64,000 nt of DNA from Epiperipatus broadwayi (GCA_028023455.1 JAQFVV010000144.1:1366001-1430000); one strand, 5' to 3'; counted from the first letter of the stretch, positions 47,140 to 58,700 are shown. Notes: generated by a model not told the origin, from the sequence alone. Numbers and translations are program-made.

Positions 47140-50100
47140 ATTAATAATGTATTAAAGGTAGCTGAATCATATCAGAAGCTATCAAGGTGATTGTAATTTT
47201 AATTTTATTATTTTAGTCAATTTTAGTGCTCTCTTATAATTTTATTTGCAAAAGCTAATAGGTATTATTTTAAAAAGTATTTTGCAAAAAGAGAGTGTAA
47301 ACTAAAAATATTTTAATAACTTCATTTAATATGTGTTGCTAAATTTAAAAGTTTTCTTACCAGGAGTATTTTGTCAAAAATCTAATATATAACTTCGCGA
47401 TAATAAAATGGATATACCAATAAGTAAAATGTATTCAATTTATAATACTTTAAGAATGCATATAATATTTATTGATGTAATTTCAATAATATTGAACAAG
47501 AGAACTATTAAAATGAATAAATTAATTCTATGGACATTGTACAAGAAATTTATTAGAAAAACTTTTCGCCGATTAAAAGTAAAAAAAAAAACCAACACAT
47601 TATTTTATATAGCAAGATAAGCTTGTCCAAAATTAAGAAGCAATAAGACAAGTATACTTTATAATAAATTTATAGAAATATCAAGTTATAAAAGTAAATG
47701 TTATATCCTTTGTGAAGGAAACATTAAAATTCTACAAGAAATTATTTTAAGAAAAAACTCACGAAAAATATTTTAGAAAAGCATATGTTATTGAAAACCT
47801 GAGGCATATAGATGGTTAATACGCGTATATAAAATTGTGTAAAAGCTAATAATTTGAGATAAGAAAAACCTCTGAATAAGTGGTAAAAAACAATAAATCT
47901 ACTAAAGAAGAAACCTATAAAGAAATGAATATGTTAATAAATAAAAGGATGAAGTTATGGAAATAAATATTGCGCAAATAATTTATCCGGATAGATCAAG
48001 CTAAGCCAAATGGAACATAATGCATTACTACGCCAATATGGAATATTCTAGGAAGCTTCACAGGATTATTTTTAGTATTATGATTTCAATAATCATCATT
48101 CTGGACTATAGAAGTTATAAACTATTATTGTATTAACTATTCCAGAATAGATTGATGATTATTTTATTTAATTTTTTAGATTTCAAGACGTCATAATATT
48201 TTTTATTATTCTTTTTTTTTTTGAACCTGATATTGTGTATACCGGAAATTTGGATGGCTCTTAATACCAGAAATATATTGTCTTATTCATCATTATAGCA
48301 ATGGAGAAGGTGTAGCAAAGCACTTTTGAGGAGAACATTTTTTTAAAAAAAAAAACTCTCGAGAAAATAATAAACATTTTTTTTGAACTTTATCAAGAAC
48401 CTTCATCAATTGAAGAGTTAATTGAAGATATACATAATTATAGTCTTGATTTTTTTTATTTATTAACTTAGTTAAAGTGTAAATTTTCTGTTTTATAAGA
48501 TTAGGAACATGAACATTAATCTATTGATAACATTAAAATTCTATAATATAATAATTTAATAATTTAAATAAGAACATTTTGAATAAAGGTATGGATGTAT
48601 ATTTTTTTATGTATGCAATGCTATATCTAGTGGATGGAAAGAAGACTGCAAAAAGTGATGACCAAATAATGTCACTTGGTAATAATTAATGAATATTGAT
48701 AATTTTATGATGTATATTTTGTTTTCTTTTAGATTGCCTATGAATAATAATGAATGAAGTATAAATGTTTTAATTATATGTAAACACATTTTGTACAACA
48801 TTTTAAACATTATGAGATCAGGATTTATTTGGGAATATGCATACTATGATTTTATACTAATAATATAACCCAACATGATAATAAATATTTGTGTAGTTCT
48901 TTTTAAAAAACTTTCATATTATTGGATGTTCAAGTATTATCTGATTAGTTTGTATATGGTTAAGAATATAGAATAATGAAGTAAGCAAACTTTTCTTATG
49001 GATCAGTGAGATCGCTTTAATTATAAATGAATTTTATTTATTGTTTTGAATATGCAAGATAGTTATTTTGTCAATGTAAGATGTGATAAATCTTTAGGAA
49101 ATAATGATGGGATAGTGGCTTGGTAGTACTATGGTGAACAGGAAACCAAGATGATGTTCTAATAGGATGTGATTAGGGAATATGAATAATATTTTATAGT
49201 CTTTGTGTAGATATACAGTACAGCTAACAGTGCCCTGTAACTGATATATTTATTTTGGACAGTGTCTATATTTCTTTAAATATTGATGTTTTAATAAAGC
49301 TGAAGGAATAGCTTTAACATCATTGATGTATTGGAGGACATTAGACAGGAAAAGGTCATGCCTCTATTTCTTATTGATACACTGTGCCATGATATTTTGA
49401 TATATGTTATGAGTTATACTCTAGTTTTCTTCCTTAAATCCTATACATCTGTTTTGCTATCTAGATTTCCAATGTAACTGCATCATTCAGTAAGATATAT
49501 TTGAAAAGAAATAATAGATAATTTAGAGTTTAAGATATGCTATCATTTGAATGAGATTAGTTCATTTACTTAGAAGAAGTAGAATTTGTATAAAGTGAAA
49601 TTGAAAATCCAATGAATCCTAAAGGAAAGAAAAGAATCATAAGATATATTTTTTTGGATTTATTTTGGAAGTAAAATAAAATTTTAAGAATAAAGTATAT
49701 AAAACAAAGTTGTTCTTCAAAATGTTAATAACTTTTAAATGCTTTATAATGTCTTTAAAATTAAGTATTGCATATTTTAAAATATAATGGTGTAAAGTAA
49801 AATGATATAAATAATAAGCATAGGTATAATTTTTGTGTTTATTGAATAATAGGGAATATATCGATAATTACAATTATATAGTATTAAAGTGATGCTAAAT
49901 GAGAATATGTTATATTTAATAAACATAGTGTAGTAAACAATATCCACCAAAATCTGATAATAGATTATTAGATAGATATTTTATGTAACATCTTTGACAT
50001 TGTAAGATGAAAATTATTTTAAGAAAATCCATACTCACGATAATGCTATTTATATGTTTTTCCATAGTATGTTTCTATGGATGTTTATTAGAAAGAAAGG

Positions 50101-51900
50101 TATAATTAAATAATATTTAAGGATAGAATATTTTTAATAAAAATAAATAAATATAATTTATCATAAGTTTTAATTATAAAGAGAAATAAAATGGTATTAT
50201 TTTTATTATTATTGTCTTAAGTCAAAATGAAGACATAAAATAAGTCTAAATTTTTTTAATAACTAAGTAATAAAAAATGTAAATGGTGTAAAGTGAGGAT
50301 ATCCGATGTAAATATTGTATATAAATTGTTTATTTTATTTTATTGTTAATAATAAACTTTGTTAAAAAAAATTTTTTTTAAAAATTTGTGTGTCTAGATT
50401 GTTTATTCCTCCCACTACACTGCATGAGATCACAATATATCCATAATAATAGAAACAAACATATAATTTTGCACAAAAGATAAATAAAGAATTATTTTAA
50501 GAATTCGAATATTTTATTGGTATTCATTTAATTAAGTAATCATAATTTTACATTATCTTATGGTCATAAATTAGTTATCATAATAGTATATCGAATTATA
50601 TGCTATCAGTTGCCACACACCTTTGTTTGTCAGATTATCAAATGCTACCACGTATTTATTATATTATTACATGAAGATAAAAGATTATATTATATTATTT
50701 TATTATGGTAATAAAAATATAGTGAAAAGAAAAGATATACAGAATTAGTTCATACAATGAAGAATATTATTATTATTTATTATTATTAGTTTAAGTGTAG
50801 TAGATTATGACATAAAAATCCCTTCTCATATTTTACTACCGTAATTTTTAATTAACTTAGAATAAATTTTATGAACCTGAGATTTTATAGAGCTAAATTA
50901 TTATGAATAGAAGATTAAGATTTAATTATTAGCTTAATCTTAGTGAGTAGGATTTATTAAAGTCGTAAGAATACTATAAGTTTATTTATTTGAAATAGTA
51001 ATAGGGGGGATAGTGTTCTTATGCCATTGAGGTAGTATCCTGTAGGATATTGGCTCAATGTAATCTATCTTGTCACCTGTATTTTCACTTCCAAGTCTCA
51101 TGAAAATATTAAATATTTATTTAATTTATTTTATAAACTGAACCTTATTCTTATTTTAAATTTGAGCTAGTGAAACATTTAATTTTAATGCTGAATATTT
51201 TATTTATTAATTAGTAACTGAGCTAGAACCTGTTTTATTTTATATAATATACTGCCCGGAAGTGAGGATGCAAACGGACCCGGTTAGAATATATATATAT
51301 ATATATATACTTGTTTGTATGCATTAAATGAAATGTAAGTATTTGTTTTGTTTGTGCCTAACTCTAGATCTTAGAAATAAGAATTGTATATATATAATAG
51401 CTCACTTGAAATAACGTGATGCCAATTATGATTGGTCATCTCCTAACTTGTATTGAAGATAAAGTATTGAAGGTAACTATGTAATTGCATTACATCATAT
51501 TTAGCAATTAATACAATTACTTCTTTAAAAAATTGTAACCACATACATGCACATAACTTTTCTGATAAAATATCAAATTACTGACTTTTTCATTATCTTT
51601 ACAATATCTTCAGAGATTAGCAATTACATAGAATACTATCACATTGATTCACAAATAATGATTTGTTTATAATCTTGCTTGTTAATATAGCATAATTTTA
51701 TAATCATTAAAACTTCTAATTAGACTACATCAATAAATAAATTTTATTTGTATTCATGTATGTAAAAATACAAAATAGTGAGAATGTAAAAGCAAATAGA
51801 GTGTATAAAAATACATAAAATTTTGAAGTATTTATATATAGAAAACAGAATTAGACAAAATGATAATTGAAAGAATTTATAGTATTACTGAGTAAGATAA
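47140..51900. other. AT-rich stretch, possibly an unrecognised element
   Basis: The plus-strand ORF at 47408-47620 is Lys-rich and unrecognised. Near 50390 TGTGTCTAGATTGTTTATTC followed by CTCCCACTACA looks like the end of an LTR, and AGGGGGGATAGTGTTC near 51003 looks like a purine tract before one, but no matching pair was found. A small hairpin CATTGAG/CTCAATG with inner GTATCC/GGATAT lies at 51033-51060 and a (TA)n run at 51288-51309. Confidence 0.35.
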
Positions 51901-51933
51901 TCAGATAGTAGATCGTTTGAGACTTAAAAATGT

Positions 51934-52500
51934 AAGAAAAGAGTTAATCATTTAAATGCAAGGAAAAGAAATACTTATATAGTCACCACAAATGACACTT
52001 GTTTGAATGAGTTACCTGTGTTTTTGCTCTCATTTAAAGTATTTTATCTTTGTTAGAGAGGTTTTGAGTTCATCACTTGGATCTGTTTGGGATTGAACTT
52101 GAGGCTATTCAATTTCTGATAAGCTATTAAGTGAACTAACATTCAATATGGCTGCTAGTACTAATAATGCTACCATTTGGGAAAATTCTTTACTTTCACT
52201 ATAAATGATGAAGTGAAGAATAAGAAAAGAATTAATCATTTAAATGCAAGGAAAAGAAATACCTATATAGTCACCACAGATGATCCTTGTTTGAATAAAT
52301 TGCCTGAGTTTTTGCTCTCATTTAAAGCATTTTCTCTTTGTTAGAGAGGTTTTGAATTCATCATAGATCTGTTTGGATTGAACTTGAGCTATTCATTTTT
52401 CTGATAAACTCTTAAGTGATCTAACATTAAATATGGCTGTTAGTACTAAACATGCTACCATTTGGAAAACCCTCTACTGTCAGTATAAATGATGGAGAAA
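51934..52500 (+). repeat. 288-bp tandem dimer upstream of LINE ORF1
   Basis: AAGAAAAGAGTTAATCATTT starts at 51934 and its near-identical partner at 52222. The two copies then run in parallel (TATATAGTCACCACA, TTTTTGCTCTCATTTAAAG, TTAGAGAGGTTTTGA, ATGCTACCATTTGG). The dimer ends about 100 bases before the first ATG of the LINE ORF1, where a LINE internal promoter would lie. Promoter monomer is an inference by analogy with LINEs having monomeric 5' UTRs. Confidence 0.8.
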
Positions 52501-52601
52501 TATATACATTATCATCAGTATCTCTTGATAACCTTTAATCAAACATTGTATTTATTATTCCATCAGTTTCTGCCAAGGGAATTTTTCTTTCTAATGCCTT
52601 C

Positions 52602-53990
52602 ATGAGTGATAGTAGTAATGTAAATGATGTTCCAGCCTTGAACACTAGTAGTGCTATCAGTGATAATTGAAATAATTCACTTAAACCAGTTACTAATAAC
52701 AATGACCTACTTAATAAGTTGGAAAATAGCAGAAATGACTCTCCAAATACCCTAATTCAAGGCAAAAGTGAAGAAATTAATTGTGTGAATACATTAAAAA
52801 TTTGTGATTTGAAGGCTCAAATAAATGTTGAATGCTAGTGAATTGATGATTGTGACATTTTTAATTTGCTAAATAATGATTTGAATAAAGTTAAACATTA
52901 TTCTAATTTCTGATTTTATGATTATTAATTGACAATTGTCTACCAGAGCTATACTAACAAATTTAACTTAACTTTCCCTCCTATCTTGCTTAAATCCTTT
53001 AAAAAGTTTTACAATGCTAAATTGTTTACTATTACTATCACAAAGTTTTCAATAGAAGAATTTGATGTAATGCTGGCTGGAAAAAAATTTATGGAGCATA
53101 ATTTACAAAGTTTTGTTTCATCCTAAAAACAGACTTCTATGTAAAATTGTCTAATTCTATCCCAAAAGATTTTTTAAATTTGTTTAAATGATAAACTGTT
53201 GAGTTACATTGACCAGGATAGGATTATGGCGTTTGTTGATCAAATTAAGAATTACTGTATTGACTTCAATGATGTAGAACCCCAGTTCTTGCTTAATAAG
53301 TTTGGAATTATATTCAATATTGAACTTCAAATATCTGTTAGAGACAAGAGCTATTGGCTCAGTTTTAACAAACACAGCCACATTTAGTATCACTTTAAAG
53401 AAATAAGTATTGCCTATTGATATCCCAAATTCTTCATGCTATTTAATCTTCTCCATTTATAATAACTTTTAGAGGTGTTCCACCACAATGTTTTTTGCAA
53501 GAATGCATATTGTTAAGGATGGCTTGTCAAGATTTGTCAATAATGTGGGTTGCAAATGTCCAAAAATCTTTACCTCAGTCTATAACTCATTAAATACCTA
53601 CTCCTATTTCTAATAAATCTAACATTTCTGCTATATCATCATCATCCAAAACTTCCTGGTCTTCTCACACAGGAGTTCACATCCATGTCTACAAATGCTG
53701 ATACTGAGTCTGAAATGATTCAGATCTTTTCCTTGGAAAATGTCACATCTTCTAATGAATTTACATTGATACAAATGTTTAAGAGGAGAAGAGCAATGTA
53801 AATTTAGGGCAACTAATTACTGTAGACCTATTGTCTGAGAAATAATAAATCCAGACAATGACTCTGCAAAAGCAAAAAGTAGAGCCAGAAAACAGAAGAG
53901 AAGATCCACATCTTCCAGAAATTATTCAGGGTGATCATCAAACAGATATATCTTTCAGGTCAATCCAATGAGGATCCCTATACCACTAAA
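52602..53990 (+). pseudogene. Jockey/I-like LINE ORF1, second copy
   Basis: Starts MSDSSNVNDVPALNTSSAIS and, through stops, gives LLNKLENSRNDSPNTLIQGK, FSIEEFDVMLAGKKFMEHNL, FLLNKFGIIFNIELQISVRD and VFHHNVFCKNAYC at the place of the zinc knuckle, then a basic tail (KRRRA and RARKQKRRSTSSRN-like). Order and sequence follow ORF1 at 26389-33540. ORF2 does not follow, so the element is 3'-deleted or ends by about 54.1 kb. Confidence 0.65.
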
Positions 53991-54715
53991 GACATACCTT
54001 AAAAGAGATACAATTTAACTTTTATATGAATAAGGATGCCCTATTTAGTTTTTATGATTCTGGATCTGTTAAAAAAGGCAAATGTTTTAACAAAAGAGAA
54101 AAAATTTATAATAAAAGTATAAAAGCAAAATAAGGATAAACATTGAAAATGAGTACTAAAATCTATTAAATCATGAGAGAGTTTATTAAGGTTTGATTGT
54201 TTTGCTTTTAGTGCGAGTGATGGGTGGAGGAGGTTATCAATATTATGAGGATGTGATGGGTTTTTTTATATTTCATAGAGTTCTCTATCTCAGCACTTCA
54301 CCTAACCATATTATATTTATATTTTTCAGCATCTACATATCAAAAGTGAACCAGGCTTAACTCAAACAAAATGAACAAGGCATAAGAGTGTTTTTCTTTC
54401 ATGAACAGGTAACATGGTCCTGTGTCATAAACCATTTCCTCTAAGAATAGGGAAAGGCTTTATTTGTGCAGATTATTGTTAGTTTGTATGTGGAATGGTA
54501 GATTGTACATTGTACTTAAATGAAATAATTCTCTTGGTATACATGCTTCACCATGTGCCCATTGCCAGTTATCAATTTCTTTGTCTGTTCCAACATTGTG
54601 AGTAGGTAATCAAGTCTATTGATTATCTCAACATAACCATCTCTCCACAGAAAAATATAAGTAATATAGAGAATGACATGACCTTATTATAAGTTTAAAA
54701 AAAGAAAAGAATTGT
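53991..54715. other. AT-rich stretch after LINE ORF1
   Basis: No reverse transcriptase motifs seen; nothing else recognised. Confidence 0.35.
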
Positions 54716-54719
54716 AATA

Positions 54720-54880
54720 AAATTGATCCATGATAATATGTTGGATTATTTCCATCATCTATCAGTAAATGGTGAATGTATAGAAAATTTTAAACTTAGA
54801 TTTTTGAATATTGATTTAAGACAAACACTCTAATTAAGCAGAGAATTTGCCTTAAATTTGATTTTCGAGTGATCTCATGC
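54720..54880. repeat. Third, partial copy of the palindromic tRNA-like element
   Basis: TTGGATTATTTCCATCATCT, GAATGTATAGAAAATTTTAAAC and the inverted pair ATTTTTGAATATTGATTTAAG / CTTAAATTTGATTTTCGAG correspond to the outer and inner arms of 42673-43231 with the middle deleted. Confidence 0.6.
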
Positions 54881-55474
54881 TCATTACTTTTACATTACTT
54901 TTATATTGATTCATTTACATTATTATTATTATAAACTACTTTATATTAAATTTATATATTCATTTAATATTTTAAATATGGAGTCATTGACTTGGGGGTG
55001 TCATTTAAGAATATATTTGAGGGTGAAATATATTTTAATCTAGCAGTTCTGATAGGATTAATTTAAAATCCAACTATTGGAATAATAATATATATGTGGA
55101 ATGGATGATGATTAGCAAATATTACTGTATGTGTGTTAAAATTTGTAGCTGATATAAGCTTCAGTATGGTCATCCATCATCTTTGGTTATAATCAAATAG
55201 AATAAAATTTTAAGTTACATTCCTTCCACCTTGTACATGGTCACCCATTGGTCACTGTGAGCAAATAATCATTTCTCTACATAAATATTCATAATAACAA
55301 ATGGCTATGTGACTTAGTGAGAGAAAAATGGAGAGGGGAAAAGGAAAAAAAAGGGAGATTAGAAAGAAAGAGAGAATAAAGTGGGTAAAAGGAAAGAACT
55401 GAAGAAAAAAGAAGGAAAAGTGAGGGAATAGAAGAGATGAAAAGTAAACAAAACAAAAATAAAAGGTAGATGAG

Positions 55475-55519
<45 letters not shown>

Positions 55520-56130
55520 AAGCAAATAATATTTTTTAAAAAAAAGTATTTAGAATTACATAGCTAATATAAAATGAATCACAAAAAGCCATGTACTACT
55601 CAAGATTTTCCTCTTTCTATATTTCATTTTAGATTATATTATGACAATAAGCTAACACTTAATTCTTTCATCAAGAAATTTATTGAATGATCATAAAGAT
55701 AGAGTTTTATTGTTATAGATATTTAATTTAGTGAGGACATGCTTAGAAAAATTGGAAGCTAATGTATAGTTGAAGAAAATAATTTTTATTTAATTGTAGA
55801 GGCAGAAAAATATTTAGAAATATCAATTTTAATATTAATTTTCAAAGTTAGAAAATTAAAATTACAGGAAGAATAGGCACAATAATAAGACAGAAGATAA
55901 TTTTATCTTTTTGGGTTTCAAAATTTATATAGATGACAGTTATGCAGAAAAGATTCAGAGACTAATATTTATTTAGAGAGATTTTCCATATTTTTAATTA
56001 AAACAAAAATAATTAAACTCTTTCATGTTATGATGAATGATTGTGAAAAGTGAACTCTATATGAGAAGATGATGTCATGAGCTCTGGTACTGGAACACAC
56101 TGTTTTGTATACCCAATTTGAAAAATAGAA
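54881..56130. other. AT- and purine-rich stretch with (GA)n
   Basis: A long purine-rich tract runs at about 55318-55515 and ends in a pure (GA)n array at 55478-55515. Minus-strand ORFs of Ser/Leu/Phe across it are composition artefacts. Remaining sequence is AT-rich. Confidence 0.6.
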
Positions 56131-56143
56131 AAGTAAATGATTT

Positions 56144-56598
56144 AAACCACTAAACATAACATTTTCACCATCTCTTATGCTAGCACATAACTGTTATTAA
56201 ACAGGCAAAACTCTTCATACAGTAGTGCCACCCTGTGTCAACCCTGACAAATAGGATAGTGGCTATGGATGTTAAAGAGCCAAAGGCACCAAAAGATATA
56301 GTTCAGACCCATATGACTACATAAGCTATTGAGCTTAGATTGAAAATATTATTGTGTTTTCCAATTTCATTCTCATAGTTTTGTAGTTAAGTAGAGGAGG
56401 GTTGCATTAGATGCTAAGATCTAGGTGCAGTGCTCTCAGATCCAAGGCTTCTTCCTGATGAAGTCTACAAGCCAGAAACTAGTCTGGGGATATTGGATGA
56501 GTAGGCACTAGATGGAGATTTTGTGCACGACTTCTGGCATCCATTGATACTCTGGTTGACACAGGGTGGCACTACTGTATGGAGAGTTTTGCCTGTTT
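56144..56598 (-). mobile_element. Hairpin retroposon copy E with hammerhead-like module
   Basis: Perfect 12-bp direct repeats AGTAAATGATTT (56132-56143, 56599-56610) flank a 455-bp element. The conserved end AACCACTAAACATAACATTT is at the left. Inverted repeats AACAGGCAAAACTCTTCATA...GTGTCAACC and GGTTGACAC...GAGAGTTTTGCCTGTT are about 45 bases. On plus, 56455-56479 reads CTGATGA, 13 bases, then GAAAC, and GAGTAGGCAC downstream offers a GUA-type cleavage triplet. No protein is encoded. Confidence 0.8.
56455..56479 (+). ncRNA. Hammerhead-like motif (copy E)
   Basis: CTGATGA and GAAAC are both exact and spaced by 13 bases. A possible stem III is ACTAGTC with GATGAGT (one mismatch, one G-U), which would place the cleavage at GUA followed by GGCAC. 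Stem I pairing is weak and the inner stem is imperfect (AGUCUACAAGCCA), so activity is uncertain. Confidence 0.4.
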
Positions 56599-56873
56599 AG
56601 TAAATGATTTTATAGTTGAAAAAATAATCCTGAATTTTTTATTAGAGGAAAAAAATCATTAATCGAAAATCAATATATTTGGCATACTAATGCAAACTGG
56701 ATTCATGGAAAAGATTGTAATGGTGGAACAAGTGGGAAAAAACAACGTGTAAGATCAGTTAAAGGTATGGAAAAACAGAAAGGCATTTAGATCAGTTTAT
56801 TAATCTTTAAGACTTCACTAATAATTATTAAAATAATTATATTATTCAACCTTTTATTAAATAAAATTTATAA

Positions 56874-57083
56874 TTAGAAGCCTACTTCAATGTTGACACG
56901 CACTCCATCACCCGTTTTTCTTCGTCTCAACTCAGCCATCAGTTCAGAGAATTCTTCTTTAAGTTCTTCTACTCGGAGAGTCAGGTATTGCTGCTGTTCT
57001 GCATCATCAGAAGATTCGCCTGCATCCATCTTCTGCTTAATGTCTTGGAGTTTGTTTTGAATATCATGAAGTTTTCTTTGAAG
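56874..57083 (-). CDS. Terminal exon of a host gene, coiled-coil C-terminus
   Basis: On the minus strand TTTATCATTTTAG precedes an open exon of 69 codons plus TAA. It starts LQRKLHDIQNKLQDIKQKMD, continues ESSDDAEQQQYLTLRVEELK and EEFSELMAELRRRKTG, and ends DGVRVNIEVGF. Heptad-like Leu spacing and high Glu/Lys/Gln content indicate a coiled coil. Codon composition is far less AT-rich than the surroundings. TTTAATAAAAGG lies about 20 bases after the stop and could be the polyadenylation signal. I do not recognise the protein. It lies upstream, in transcription sense, of the Ser-rich exon at 41355-41050, so the two may be alternative last exons or separate genes. Confidence 0.75.
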   Translation of the reverse strand, partial: LQRKLHDIQNKLQDIKQKMDAGESSDDAEQQQYLTLRVEELKEEFSELMAELRRRKTGDGVRVNIEVGF

Positions 57084-57530
57084 CTAAAATGATAAAATGG
57101 AGACATAAAATTAAACTTTTCCCCTTGGCAAAATTAATTGCTTTTATGTTTATATCAAGAAATTTATATCTAAATATGTAAACTACGCGGATTAATTATG
57201 ATAGTTATATTTAATACGAATGTCTCTTAAATTCAGTACTTTTATAAGTGAAAATACACAATATATTAATGTATTAAATGTGATAATAGTAATGACACTA
57301 TCATAATGACTTATTCTTATATTTAACTGTCACTAATAACTATTTTATATATATATACTTTTATTAATCTAATCTATCTGTCAGGATTATTTTGGACATA
57401 TATATATAGGGTAAGGTGAATAAAAATCGAGATTAAACAAAAAACTATCCCCAAACAAAATTGCCTATTTTTTTCCTTTTATATTAATACACTATACAAA
57501 ATTAAACCTGCATATATATGTGTGTGTGTA
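57084..57530. other. Intron side of the coiled-coil exon
   Basis: AT-rich sequence; no additional exon visible before the SINE. Confidence 0.4.
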
Positions 57531-57532
57531 AT

Positions 57533-57620
57533 GTATGCGGGATTCGAACTCAGACTTTTACACGACCCTCAATTTTCCATGCCATGTCATATTGCTGAGC
57601 CACCTGATCACACACATGTT
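57533..57620 (-). repeat. tRNA-like SINE head, second family
   Basis: The minus strand reads GATCAGGTGGCTCAGCAATA (A-box/D-arm) and, about 50 bases later, GAGTTCGAATCCCGC (consensus B-box/T-arm). The acceptor ends do not pair, so it is a tRNA-derived repeat rather than a working tRNA. It differs from the GTCGAGAGGTCAG family elsewhere in the window. Confidence 0.6.
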
Positions 57621-57962
57621 GAAAAGATAAATAATCACCAACACGTATTTCGTGCTAAAACAGCATTCATCAATTGGTCCAGATTACCATACCACACACA
57701 TATGTAATCAGTACTCAGCTTTATATTCAGATAGCCAATCTTTATACTTTAATGGACAGGCTTCAAACTACACCAACCCATAACTCCTCAGCCTTTTATT
57801 TCATTGAAAATTTGACGATGGAACATTCAAAGCCCACATTAGTGCAAAGTTTTTATATTGATATTTAAATAAATAAATGGCAAAATAATTAAACTTACGT
57901 TCATTTTAGTCAAAATAAGAGTCATAGATCACATAACCCTATTCTCCTAAGCTTGTAAGTTA

Positions 57963-58043
57963 TAAACAATGAAGATTGCCAATTCCTCACTAAGCTTTGT
58001 GTTATCACAAAGCTTGTTGAGGAATTGGTAATCCTCATTGTTT
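57963..58043. other. 39-bp near-perfect short-loop hairpin
   Basis: TAAACAATGAAGATTGCCAA... pairs with ...TTGGTAATCCTCATTGTTTA. 35 of 39 positions are complementary around a three-base loop (TTA). The tiny loop is more like a palindromic insertion than a microRNA precursor, but a small-RNA hairpin cannot be excluded. Confidence 0.7.
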
Positions 58044-58490
58044 ACGTTCATTTTATTTCTTAAAGCATATTAGATCGGTTTTCGACTTTCTTCTCAAAAA
58101 AAAAAAAAAAAAGCAAAACTCAATGTTTGGCTTAACAGGCTAACACGGGGTAGTTTGATCAGCAGTGAAATAGTTATACATTTTTTGTCAATGCATACAA
58201 ATTGTATTTTAATCCAGATTAAGTAAACTCGAAATTTTTTTCAACTGACGTCAGATTTGAAAACCAGTTCAAACCTAACAGTTAACCATTTAATGTTGAT
58301 TGGTAAAATGGATATTTAATAAAATCAGGGTGAAATTTTTTTCAAACTCTTATCACTCAATAATTGGCAAGCCTAATGAGTTCTGTTTTTTTCCTTTATT
58401 GTACTTCTGAGAAGAGTTGTTGGAGAAAATTTTATTCTTATAGTGGATTATTTAAATATTGTTTTACCTGTTCCCCTAGTTTCTAATCTT
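58044..58490. other. AT-rich intergenic stretch
   Basis: An 18-base A-run lies near 58097; otherwise nothing recognised. Confidence 0.4.
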
Positions 58491-58496
58491 CATTAA

Positions 58497-58700
58497 CACA
58501 TTAGCACTAGCAAATCTTATTTCATCCATCCATCATGTGTTTCAGATAATGATTTAAGATCCAATTTAAAACTTCAACTTTTCATCTACTAACATCTTTT
58601 TTAGCAATATAACCAGTTCAATTCTATTAACAGTTTTTTTCATTTTCAATGATGTCAATGGATACCTGTTTGTTATCTCAACTATGTATTTTGTGTTTAC
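58497..58700 (-). pseudogene. RTE-type LINE fragment
   Basis: TTATTTCATCCATCCATCAT, then ATCCAATTTAAAACTTCAAC, then TAGCAATATAACCAGTTCAA and ACCTGTTTGTTATCTCAACT follow, with substitutions, 61540-61735 of the RTE element in the same orientation. It is a short, strongly decayed piece of the protein C-terminus. Confidence 0.7.

Noticed and set aside
50300-51070. LTR boundaries (TGTGTCTAGATTG...CCACTACA and AGGGGGGATAGTGTTC)
   Set aside because: No second LTR copy, primer-binding site or target duplication could be found, so an LTR element is not supported.
55252-55525. Minus-strand ORFs rich in Ser, Leu and Phe
   Set aside because: They are translations of a (GA)n microsatellite and a purine-rich tract, so they are composition artefacts.
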